Assembly (NCBI RefSeq): GCF_030936135.1
Contig: NC_082604.1
Location: 7,447,001-7,511,000, forward strand
Direction of reading: 5' to 3'
Length of the DNA stretch: 64,000 bases
From: Gavia stellata
Lineage: Eukaryota; Chordata; Aves; Gaviiformes; Gaviidae
Each line of letters opens with the position of its first letter. The first letter of the stretch is position 1. The notes beneath the pieces were generated by a model. The model did not search any database, had not been told where the DNA came from, and saw only the letters and a list, made by a program, of their open reading frames with translations. Shown in pieces: positions 1 to 11,614 of the stretch. The translations under genes and the position numbers were made by a program.

Positions 1-2409
1 TTTCTCCTGGTGTATCTATAGCACAATGCTGCTTCTTGGCATTTGCTGAGAACTGGGTTTAACGTATCTTAAATTACGCAACAAAATGGACTATTTGTGC
101 TTGAAAAATGAGGACAGTACCATGGAAATAAATTGGCCAATTACTGCATTCCAGACATGTCCAACTTTCATAGTGACGTTACAAAAAACTTTTTGAAAGA
201 CCAGGAACCCAGTTTTATATTTATATTTACAGGGTTACAGCAATACTTTCTGGAATTTGTAGCTCTGAATGCTACCAAAGCTAAATGTTTTATAAAGCTT
301 GTGATAAATGAGTCTGTAGATGATTTAAATCAGTAGAGGTTCCCTGAAATCACCTTAAAGAAATCAAAGGCAAAACTCTAGGGTACTCTGGGACTGGGAC
401 CACACTGTACACATTATAAATATGTAAAAAGCTCATATTCTATACAAAACTAAGCATTTCTGGTATAGGACTCTAGAAACAGTCAAACTACATAAAAGAG
501 AAAAAATTTCTAATGCAATTTAAAAAAATTTTTGTTTTTACCTGGCATCCTTCATGGAGTTATTTTATTTATCAAAAAGCATGAGAAAAAAAATATTGGA
601 AATTAGCTTTAGTTTGTACATCTTTTTAGGCATTTTCCTATTGAGAACTATTGCATCAACTGCATTTTCTTCTTATGCTTATCTACTTGTTATTGTTCTT
701 ACGGTACTATTTCCTCACTATACATAACAAGAAGGGTAAAACATCAGGTTTAATGAGATAAAAGTTCATGATTGTCACATAGCCAATTTGTGGGATCAAA
801 AGATGCAATCAGTCAATCTATTTCCTTTTCAAATTAGTCTAGCGCTAGTCACAGTGTGTTTGCTGTATTCCAATTACTGGATTCGTCTGAATTGGGTTTT
901 GCACTTTTTTATGCAGAAGATAAAATATATTGGCTGTGGGTAAAAGGGCCTCTGTTCTGAAGTTGATAATATAAAGGAGCAATTCATAAACATTATTTCT
1001 GGTATCTTAATTTTGTTTTCAGGTACGTTACTGGAAGGTGCACTTTGAACTCAATATAGTGATACTTAACGAGTATCATAGATTTTACACTATTTAGTAA
1101 GGCTTACGTTTAAGTGATTTATCTCTCATAACACTGAAATTAAAGGAGTTTTTGTGAAAGTCTTTCTAGTGTAGCTAATCAGGGCAACACTTCACACTAC
1201 ATCTAATGATTTCAAAACAGACACCAAAGGTAAGTAGGAAATCATCTTTTGTTATATGACCATGCTTGAGATTTCAGAAATTCTCCCCATGTGAAATTGG
1301 TATAGAAATTTGAGTGATTCTATGCAGATTTTAAATAATTTTAATTGAATCATTAGCTATGACAGCAATTTCAAACTAAAAATGTTCTTTGGTTTAGAAA
1401 ATATCAGAATAGGTTATTTCAATTTTTTTTAATCGAAAAGCAAACCTGCTTGCAATGGAAAAAATATTCTGTATTGATGATTTTTTTAGTTAAAAAAAGT
1501 AAAATAATTTGACCAGCTTTGCATATCAAAATTACTCTCACAAAATTTCTGCAAGCCTGCAAATTTTCAGTTCATTGTTTTAGACAGATGTGTATGTAGG
1601 TAGATACATGTGAACGTTGGTGTGTACGCGCCAATTTTGGTCTGAACATGGAAATTCACCCAGATTTCAAACACATGAGCTTCCCCATGAATTAAAAGCA
1701 AAATTAACTGTTTTTTCTGGATGCACGATGTTCATTATCAGTGTCTGGGAAACTACATATTTTGTAATGAAGATTATAATACCTTTCAGATAAGATACAC
1801 TGTGCTTAAAGTGAAACTCCCCTGGCTTTACTTTTTGTTAAAATGCTTGCCATAAACTTCTGACTCAAAATCAAAAGTTAGATCTCTGAGGCTACATAAA
1901 CTAAAAGTGGTCAAAGAATAAGTCCCAAAGAACCTTTCCATTGATGTTAAAGCTATGTATTTATTTCTCTAAGCTTTTATGCCTGTTTACAAATGAGTCA
2001 TTATGATTGCAGCTAACAAAAATTTCATTTTGCATTCTCTGGATAACTTCTGTTAGGGCTTGTTAACATCTTAAATTAAGTAGAAGTAAAGCAGAAAAAA
2101 ATTACACATCTGATTAACAGATTAAAATACAGCAAACAAATACATCAATAACTGCTAAAGGCCTTATTGCTACTATATTATGTCACTGACTTCACAGCTA
2201 TTGAATCAGTCATCACACACTCATTGATTGATAGCATTATTACGCTGATGGTTTTATCTGTGACATACACTTTTTATAACATTCTTGGTCTTTTTCTCCA
2301 AGAAGATTTTCTATGTTGGCATTTATATTAGGAACTGGATTTGTCTCCTAGCCCATGCTACCTTCTCCTCTCTTTTGACAGCATATTCTCTGGAAAATTC
2401 CACCCTGCC

Positions 2410-2429
2410 TTTTTTTTTTTTTTTTTTTT
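2410..2429 (+). repeat. poly-T tract (T20)
   Basis: Uninterrupted run of T in the intergenic desert, with no gene-derived sequence upstream that would suggest a processed pseudogene. Confidence 0.9.
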
Positions 2430-2689
2430 ACACAGCCTGCCAGTCTGACTCCTAATGTGGTTCACTGGTCTTCCAGCAATAATTTTTGTGCATATTAAAT
2501 GCATATTAAATTCCCTTCTCAATGGTACCAGATGTGATTCTTCAATCAACTACTCTTGAAATGCAGTATACCACATCTTCCATGTTCCTTCCCATTTTTC
2601 TCTTTCCTTAGCCCCTGTGAATCTTGGATTATTCTCATGCATCCTTCAGTGTCTATCACCTTAGTGGACCAGGCCTTAACCAACATAAA

Positions 2690-2745
2690 AACCAGTGTAG
2701 CTCCATGGAAGTCACTGGAACATAAGAGGGACTTATACCAATGTC
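2690..2745. repeat. relic of an ancient amniote interspersed repeat
   Basis: ACCAGTGTAGCTCCATGGAA, GTCACTGGAACATAAGAGGG and ACTTATACCA resemble a palindromic repeat I recall from reptile and bird genomes (ACCAGTGTAACTCCATTGAAGTCAATGG style). The family name is uncertain. Confidence 0.35.
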
Positions 2746-3350
2746 CCCATCTTTGCAGTTCAATCTATGTGAAACTTCACCCCAGCAAAACTACAGTGAA
2801 GAGAGCGGAGAGAAAGATGAAGCAGAACCTTATAATACTGATTACTGTGACACAGCCACAATAATCAGTAATCAGCCACAGTTCGTGAAGCAATTTCACA
2901 AACTTGTAAGATGTCAGCAAGGTCAACTCAGGGTTTAAAACACAGTAAAAAGGCACAATATTGAGGAAGCTGGTTTTTTCCTTTTGAACCCACTGCCTGT
3001 TTACAAAGGAATTAAACACTGCACACACTCTACTAACTCAAACAGCACGTCCTCCACATTCCACCACATCATTTGCAATGCAATTCTCAAGCTTGTTTTG
3101 TTCTCCCTTGCCTTCAATAAATAGAAAGGGAAAAAAAGATAGCAAAGCAGTTAAGCTTTCTGGAAGAGACAAGGAGGTGAGCCCATGCCACATCAGTGGG
3201 ATCAAAACTCCAAAGAGGAAGGTTGTGTCCCTTTTTTCCTACATTATCAGTTCATCCCTTTTAGATTCACATGGGACTTTGGCCCAGGTTTTATGCTGTG
3301 AATCTGACCTGCCTCAGCTGCAATTTAGTTATCTGCATTCAGGTTTTGTC

Positions 3351-3385
3351 TTTTTTTTTTTCTTTTTTCTTTTTTTTTTTTTTTT
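3351..3385 (+). repeat. T-rich tract with two C interruptions
   Basis: T11-C-T6-C-T15 type tract. It is responsible for the poly-Phe end of a spurious 106-codon frame. Confidence 0.9.
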
Positions 3386-4182
3386 AAATACAGTCTAATC
3401 TTCATCACTTGCATTTTAATTGCTTGGAAATGCCAAGTTGTTTTGGTTCAGTCAAACCACAGAGGCGACATTTATCACAATTGTTACAATGCGAACCAGT
3501 TCAGTTCTCACCAAAAAGAACTGTTATTCCCATCAGTGACATTTTGTTCTGAAAACAAGGCTACTGATTTGGCTAAAGGAAACAAAACAGCCTTTCCCAC
3601 TCTGAGATAGCTACAAGACTCTCATCTCAACCGTGAAATAGAGGGGAGGTGCCACAGAACCAAGGATATCATAGTTTCGGAGGATCATTTACTGATATAG
3701 AAGGTAAATCATAATGAAAGAAAGATGCTTCATTTTTCCTGCACTCCTTTTGGATCAAAAATTCGAAGTAATTCTTCTTTTAAGAAGAAGAGCTATTATA
3801 AAATGCTAGTTAGGGTTAAATTGTTAATCTTCAAAATACTTTTGTTATTAGTGTAGTAAGAAGATATAATTTCATGTGTTGGCCAGACTAAGCAAGGATG
3901 AGAGAGATACTGATATTTTTGAGTAGGCAAAATAAACCAGTTCTCTGATCACACTGTATTACCTGTCCCAGGTCAATGACACTGTGAGCCATCAGCAGTT
4001 TGTCTTGCTTCTTGGACAGCACATTCAGTCAAAAAGCAGGCTGACAGGTCTTCAGCTTAGAAAAAGTCATCACAGCTAATGAATAAAATATCTGGATTGC
4101 TTCAATAAATGTTGAAGAGTTTACTCCATTTTCTTCTCACCTTAGTAAAAAAAGGAAAGGCCAACTCTGGAAGTACACCAAC

Positions 4183-4237
4183 TATATGATGATCCTTAAG
4201 GGTTCCTTCCAACCTGAGACATTCTATGATTCTATAT
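4183..4237 (+). mobile_element. CR1 LINE 3' terminal fragment, older subfamily
   Basis: ATGATGATCCTTAAGGGTTC, then CCTTCCAACCTGAGACATTC and TATGATTCTAT, the 3' end of a CR1 of more classical type (TATGATTCTAT terminal repeat instead of TGTGATTCTGTG). It is about 55 bp long. Confidence 0.8.
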
Positions 4238-7200
4238 GTGAAGAGCTAGAGTAGGATTTGCTCTGGATCAGTTGTGGTCTGCCTGAATGAAAGCAGACCA
4301 AACCTGAGCAATTTTGGAACTCCAGGACTCCTTAATTAACATAATGATATACAAAGACTGTGTCAGTCAGCAAAGAACCATATTTATCTCTGAAAAGAAG
4401 AGTGGCTTCTGTTGAGCAGTAGTGAACAACAGTTTCAAGACAACAGCTAAGGAACATCATAAGGAGCAGTATTGGAGGGGGATTAAAGGGACGTAGCACG
4501 TAATTATCCCAGTTTGAACTCAGGTTAGAGTAGCATTTCAAACTGTTTTTCCTTTGTCAAGAATAATTACTATGAAAACGCTCAACCAAGACTGTCAAAA
4601 CAGATGTCAATATTCCATTCAAAATATGTAAAAGCCTTTTATTATTAAAAGGGAATCTGTAACTCAGAACAACAAAAGTTAAGTTACAGAGTTTTTACAT
4701 ATCTGTTAGCAGTTTGTCAACTGCAGGAAATAAAGGTAGTACGCCAGATCCAGATGTCTAGAAAGAAGAGGCTAAACTCAGATGGGGATTCAACAGTCAT
4801 TTTAAAAATCAGAATAATACATGTTTATTCCTAAACACAGTTCTTTGGCACCATTCATGGCCTGGCTGTGCCCTTTGTGACAACTGAGGGACCAATGATT
4901 GTGGCATGTAGCAAATGCTGGAATTGAAGGGGTAGGAGTACCTTTCACCAGTATCACTGACAAAGACAGTGCTTGACTGAACCACTGCTATAGACTGTTA
5001 AATCCCTGATTAAACGGTCTTTCCCTGAAAGAAAAAAATAAGATGGTAGGTTAAAAGTGAGATGCTAAGTGTCTTTCAGCTTGTGCGCCAATGACCATGC
5101 ATACCTATATTACAAACAGAAGGACTTTTCCAAGAAGCTAGTGTCCTCAAAGAGTTTAATATGAACACTACAAAAGGTTTTTCATGTTCCTTTCAAGTAA
5201 AAGAGCAGTTCTGATAGTATCTACTCCTATTGAACGCTTTATTTGTTCCAAACTTTCTTTTGTTCTACAGGGTTGGTTTTTTTTCTTGGCAAACAGAAGG
5301 AATTTATTTGGGTACAGCAGTACATGTTGACCAAATATTTTGAAGTTAAAATATTTCTCTTTTTGTTGGATGGAATAATAATAAAAAAAAGTGGCATTTT
5401 AGTTATTCTGTAATTATTTCTACCCTCTTGAACGTTCTTCTGTGCCAGGATAGTAAATAAAACATAATGGTATCAGAGCACAGAAGGGGAGATGTAGTTT
5501 ATTTTTTGGAAAAAGCAGTGAGGTAAACATCAGTGACAGCAAGTAGGAAGCAAAATTTATCATAAACATTACCAGTATCTATGTGCTTTTTATAGTTATA
5601 AGTAATCACATGAAAAGACCATTTTGTGGGAGTCTATCAGCAGTGAAACTGCTAGTGGGCTGGCATACACAAATCTATTTATAAAGGGACAGTTCAAAAG
5701 CTAGGTCTAATCTGCACCAGTGGAAACTTCTTGCCATCAGTGGAACTTGCCCAGTATAAATTTGGCTTTAGAATTCTGAGTCTTTCCAGAATCAGTTTTC
5801 CAAACAGAACTAAATGAAAGAGCTGGATGCATAGATTCGTCAATGCCTGGAAAGCTGTCTTGATTTTTAAAAGCTGAAAACAGAGAAGCAACCTATACAG
5901 ATAATGTAGTACTGATCCAACAGCAGTTAATTTTAACTTTGGATGAATGAGGACTAAATTTGCCAGACTTTAAAAGCTTGCCTTTTTCCATACTGCCTGC
6001 TTTCCTCTATGTAACTGACACCATGCAATTTGTCTCACACTGAAGCTTGGATGGATATTATTGCACGTTAGAGGAAGTTATACAGTTTGCCATCTATGAG
6101 AGACAAGAGAATAGACCTTCTCTGGACTACTCTGAATGAAATATGTCTGTCTTCAACTGCTCGATTCTGAATTCAGTGACTCAAGAAGTCTCTAGCTCAT
6201 GTTAGTGCTTACACTTCTTGCCCATGATGAATGGATTTCTAAAACTAAAATTTCTCTACCATGCCATTAGAAAGTACATTTAAAATTACCAGGTGACCCA
6301 CGTGTGAATTCTGCATGCAAATCAAATAGTCGCCTTGCTAAAAGGAACTGGCAGGGAGCAGCAGGACCAGCTGCTGTGCAGGGGGTGGGGAGCCAAGTGC
6401 AAGAATGCAGCTGTCAGGGCATGGGCCTCATCAGGCCCACAGTACCTGAACATGGCAAACCCAGCAGTGCCAGAGATGGCAGCCAGCTCAACAAAAAGTC
6501 CAGATCACCAGGAAAGATCATGGTGATTGGCAGGTCTGAGGTTTAGCTAGCAACAAATCAGGATCAGGCCCGGTGCTGATAACCACAGTCAGACACAGCC
6601 CAGTGATTGCTGGGCAGGCCAAAGTGATAAGGCAGGGCCACAGTCAGACCAAGAAATCAGTTCGCAGGTAAGTTTGGATCAGTGGGGTCCATGGCTGCAC
6701 ACAGGCACGGGCAAGACAGAGCTGCAGACAGGCACTCCTACAACATAGCCAGGCATGGAGGAAAGGCCGCGGGCTGAGCTGAAATGGGTCTCCTGGCCCA
6801 TGGGTGAGAGGTGTGTGCGTGTGGTTGGAGTCCTCAGAGGAGGCTGGTCAGTGCCATTCAGGCTATTAGTGCCCTCAGGACCCTGACAGGAACAGTGAAC
6901 TGCATACCATTGAAGGAAGCTGAGATTTAAGATATTTTGAAAGGGAATAGCTACATGTGATCCAGAAAAATAGTCAGTTGAATTCTTGAAGCTAATATGT
7001 ACATTAAAGCAATCCTAACCTAGATTTCAATTAGGAGGTATATTCTAGTAGCCTAAGTGTAGGCTTTATTTTATACAAAACAAAGTAATGATTAAATCAC
7101 ATTAATTTCCCTCACCTCTGCTCCAAAAGCAAGATTAGCTCCACATATCAAGGTATGTTCTTTTAGCACGCAGAAATGTCCCTATTAACCTTAACTCTGA

Positions 7201-8297
7201 CCTGCTCTAAAAAAAAAGGGAAAAATAATCTAAAATGTATTTGAGAAGCAATTTTAGCAAATCACCAAGCAACTTTACCCATAAGCATGTCAATGAATGT
7301 ATGTGCATATATTCTTAACTTGTCCTGAGCATATCTGAACACCTCCTAAAATTTTATTTGGCTACTAAAAAAAATAATAAATCAATAACCACTTCCTTCT
7401 GCTTCCAGCTTAAAATACTCCAGCAACAGCCTTTATTTCTTTTAGTTCAATTCTAATCCAGTACAATTCAGTTATTCTGGTAAATCTTAATTTGCTATTT
7501 TACAGCCTTGCAATTTTTCAAGATCAGGCCTGTTAGGCCCCAGTTCTTGAAACATCGGCACAATTCCCTTCTCTTATCAGTTTGAAAGTGCAACATGCAA
7601 ATGAGATAATGAAAGTCAATACATAGGATGAGTAACAACTAGTGTTATGAATGTTATTTTGGGTCTTTGTTTCACTGAAGGGTGGCAGCTGTAAGAGCTG
7701 TAAGTACAATGCTTGATGTGAAACCTGACTTCTTTATGTATGATTTTTATAGAAAATTCTTTTTCTTTATACAGAATATAAAAAGAGAGGATATTATTGT
7801 ATTAAGCTCATTTAAGATAAACTTTTTACATCATCATTCTCTTAAATAATTGATTGTCATTCCTGTAATTTAAAACTGTTGTTTTTTCCACTCGGTGAGA
7901 ACAGGATTTAACTGACACTAAAGTGAAAAATAGTGTGTGGAAGAATATTGTAGGCCAGGTTAAATACTCTACTCACTGGTACTATTTTTATGCTGTAGCT
8001 CATTAGTTCTGAAAAACTACATCTGCTTCTCTCTTGTTCTTCTTACTTATTCATGTGACTTCCAGTATTAGCAGATACCACTTGAACAGAATTACTAAGA
8101 CTTCTGTATCCGAACACCAAATGATAAAGACCTAATCCTGAGAAGTTTTTACTCTATTATGGCTTGATATCCTTACATTGGGCTTTCTATGACCTGTTAT
8201 AGTCTGGAGAATTGGTCTCAAATCATTCTCAAGAACAGAAGGCCCATTAAGATCACTGAACATCAGAACTAAATAAACTGTAAAGAATCCGAAAGTT
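4238..8297. other. intergenic DNA around the GC-rich block, no gene seen
   Basis: Ordinary AT-rich sequence on both sides of the degenerate tandem block at 6340-6900. No coding signal is recognised. Confidence 0.6.
6340..6900. repeat. GC-rich degenerate tandem (minisatellite-like) block
   Basis: About 560 bp are clearly richer in G and C than the AT-rich surroundings and built from recurring GGCAG, CAGGCCC and CAGTCAGAC words. CCACAGTCAGAC occurs at 6583-6594 and 6638-6649, and the flanking words recur in the same order, giving a loose period near 55 bp. Two overlapping plus-strand frames (6304-6546 and 6335-6526) show no protein likeness and are attributed to composition. Confidence 0.5.
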
Positions 8298-8715
8298 CAC
8301 AGAATCACAGAATCACTAAGGTTGGAAAAGACCTGTAAGATCATCAAGACCAACCACCAACTCAACACCACCATGCCCACTAAACCATGTCCCACAATGC
8401 CTCGTCCACACATTCCTTGAACACCTCCAGGGATGGTGACTCCACCACTTCCCTGGGCAGCCTGTTCCAGTGTTTCACCACTCTCTCCGTAAAGAAATTT
8501 TTCCTAATATCCAGCTTGAACCTCCCCTGGCGCAACTTGAGGCCATTTCCTCTCGTCCTGTCGCTAGTCACTTGGGAGAAGAGACCAACACCCAGCTCTC
8601 TGCAACCCCCTTTCATGTAATTGTAGGGAGCAATAAGGTCTCCCCTCAGCTTCCTCTTCTCCAGACTGAACAACCCCAGCTCCCTCAGCCACTCCTCATC
8701 AGACTTGTGCTCCAG
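8298..8715 (-). mobile_element. CR1 LINE, 5'-truncated 3' end with readable ORF2 C terminus
   Basis: The element ends at 8298 in the CR1-type terminal repeats (GATTCTGTGATTCTGTG on the minus strand). A 97-codon minus-strand frame (8380-8673) is the C-terminal part of the CR1 pol-like protein as found in bird genomes ([38 protein letters not shown]). The rest of ORF2 is absent, as expected from 5' truncation at insertion. It is not an active element. Confidence 0.9.
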
Positions 8716-11552
8716 TTTAAAAGCCTAGGACAGGAAATAAAAAAAACATCTTAACAAACTGAAACTACAACAGACGTTAATATTGACAAGTTATATTTAA
8801 CCAAGATGGGTTCTGGTCAGGACACTAGGGTTAATGCTCTTACGCTTTTAAAAAGGTGCCAGGGGCTATAAAATGATGACATGAGGTCAGGCCCTTGGTT
8901 CTCCCCTCACAGAAAACAAATGCTTTAGAACATGTGTTTCTTTACTCTTCTCTCTCACTTTGACACTAACTACTCTACCTTTTTCTAGTATCAAGCTTGC
9001 TCTCAATGAAGGCTGTTGCAGACTACCTTTAGAAGTCCACTTGGAAAACAGGATAGAGTACTTAAATTGTATCCAGTCTACAAATGTGGAAGTCAGTTAT
9101 TTAACTTAATCACAGCATAAAGTCTTCCTTGTTTAATCCCACTTAACAATTGCTAAAATAAGTAGAACTAAATATAGTGAAAACAGAAAGCTTTATCAAG
9201 TAATACAGAGACAAATCCAGTTACTAAATATTGGAATTTAAGGGAATGTTATAGGGAGTAAATGTTGGGCATGAATTCACTCTTCTCAGTTATCTGCAAA
9301 AGCCTATTCTCAGTACATTTGGTTCTCCAGTTGGCTCCTCTGCAGTCACAGAGATAGCAATTAATTGCTTCAGTTGATTAGAATTCACAGCTGCATCTGC
9401 AGCAAGAAGGCTACTTTTGAAATTAACTGAGCTATCAATCAACAGAATAATTTGCTAGAGTAAAAAGCAACTGGTCAGCTCTGTACACTTATCAACAAAA
9501 CCAGCAAAGTTTCTCTGAGGAAACTCCTAACATTCGATAAAACAATCATATGCTTCTCTCCAGCCTTAAACATCAATATAAATCATAGCCTATGGTGTTT
9601 TAACTATTCTTAACACTTTTGCCAGCTTTCTTTTCCACATGCTACTGTGTTTACTGAAGAAATCTTTACAGGTTTCTCTAACTTATCTTAACATGTAGCA
9701 TCAACTGCATACAAGGCATACGGGTGCATGGTTCACCCATGTGAAACATTATGACCCCATTTTATATTGAGTGGAGTCATTCAGAATGTTATCCGTGCTG
9801 TTGTTCTATTTGGTACTTAGGCAAACCTGAAATTAATAAGGATCTTGCTAAACATCTGATAGTAACTACTATTACAGTCCAGATTTCTAAGAAAGCAAGC
9901 ATGAAGACTTACCTGCTCTGAATATTTTGGAAGAAACACTTACATGAAACAACTTAGTACACTGATTTTTTTTAGCCATTGCAACCCATAGTGTACTTCG
10001 AGATTTTGGTATCTCCTGCCAGACAGCATACTTAGTCATTGAGAGACAAAGTTATTTTTTTAAGAGGAAACTCAAGCTATATGCTATTACAACAAGCCTT
10101 GAATCTAACTACATAGAGTACAGTAACTCCTTCAGTCTGACTCACAGCCTTCAAATATATTTGCATCAATTTTGCCTAGTTTCCCACAGGGATTTTATAT
10201 TTGCTAATTCTGAAATAAGTTTATTAATGCAGATAACAGGCTTTATTTCTATTACGATCACTGATAGTCTCTTCTCCCCCCTAAACTTGTGAACAGCAAA
10301 AATTAGTAGATCTCCCCTCTATAACTATGCACTTGTTGCCTCTTATGTAGCTTTCTGAGCTTGATGTCATAAGAACTGTTCTCTAGACTATGCCCAGCAA
10401 GTAAGTATATAATATTTTTTGTATAGCCTCTATTTCTGTGGTACTTAGTGTAGTCCTAATGTAGTCACCCTCAAAAAGAATTGGGAAGTAGAGAAATACA
10501 ATTGTGTCCACTTTCAAAAAGTCTCCCCGTATCTTAGCTTGCTTGTTGAAAGCTGTAGAAAAGTAGACTGATTCAACCTACTTCTTCCCACAGCCTAAGC
10601 ACTAGGTCAACTTTAATTGCTGAATGCCTCATGACTGCAGCAGTGCATGCAAAACTAAGCATGCTCAAATATGCCTGCACTGCAGGTTACAGATTAAAAC
10701 AATACTATTCATCAAATAGTAGAGATGCAGGAGCATGCATTTCAGTGCAAGCTAGCAATCCACATATAGGATCAGCCAGCTTGTGCACTAAGGTCTTTGG
10801 AAAGTGATGTCTGAAGACAGTTTTGAGTGACAAATTATTCTGAAGATTTCTTTATCAAGCTCACAAAACCAACAGAATATATACAACACAATAGAATCCA
10901 TGCTGAAAGCTCTTCCCTCTCATCCCACTATCTTGCATTTAGAGCTTTACTATCAATTGAAACCTTAAACTGTTATTATTCAAATACTTGTAAGTAATAA
11001 ACTGATAATATTTATTAATAAAAGTACAAATACTTACATATTTTCAAGTGGTTTTTTTTTTCTAGTTTTATACCATGTCTCAGTGTGATAACTAATGTTA
11101 ATTTTCTTTTTATGTAATTCGAATGTATCCAAAACTTTACACAAGAAAAAACGCTGATATTCAAGCATCTTATAAGGACTGAGTTTACAATTCAATGATA
11201 TGCGAAGAATTTCTCCATGTGTAACTGCATAAATATGGGGCTTGACTTCAAGTTTTTGTAGAATTTATCCTCAGTGGAGAAGGCAGCATCACAAATCCTA
11301 TATCAATATTTATCAGAAAAATCTAGAAGACAACTCATTAGAATATTGACTTGTCTTTCAATGTATAAGGGTCAATGTTTAGATGGCTTATTAATGACAG
11401 GTTAGCAAATATAAACAACAGTACCTCTGACAATAAGACCAGTTATCTCCCAATGACTGAGTACACTGTCTCACAGTTCCGTACTTTTGCAGTAAGTGCT
11501 TAAATGGGTTAGGGAATTCCAAAATTCTGTTGTGTCAGAGCAGGATTTTGTC

Positions 11553-11614
11553 TAATGCAATGTAGTGACACTGTAGTGTCTAGTAATGCAATGTAGTGAC
11601 ACTCTAGTGTATAG
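11553..11614 (+). repeat. 31-bp tandem duplication (two copies)
   Basis: Two adjacent copies, 11553-11583 and 11584-11614, differ at two positions. The first contains the small inverted repeat GACACT-GT-AGTGTC (11566-11579). Confidence 0.9.

Larger units (their letters stand above)
1..4182. other. AT-rich intergenic DNA, no gene seen
   Basis: Apart from the T tracts and the repeat relic at 2690 I see no exon-like frame with splice signals, no RNA gene and no clear transposon. The frames of 60-106 codons here are random or driven by homopolymers. Confidence 0.6.

Noticed and set aside
8470-8754. 94-codon plus-strand frame in the CR1 copy, and the similar 22513-22746 minus frame
   Set aside because: They are the antisense shadows of the CR1 ORF2 C terminus.
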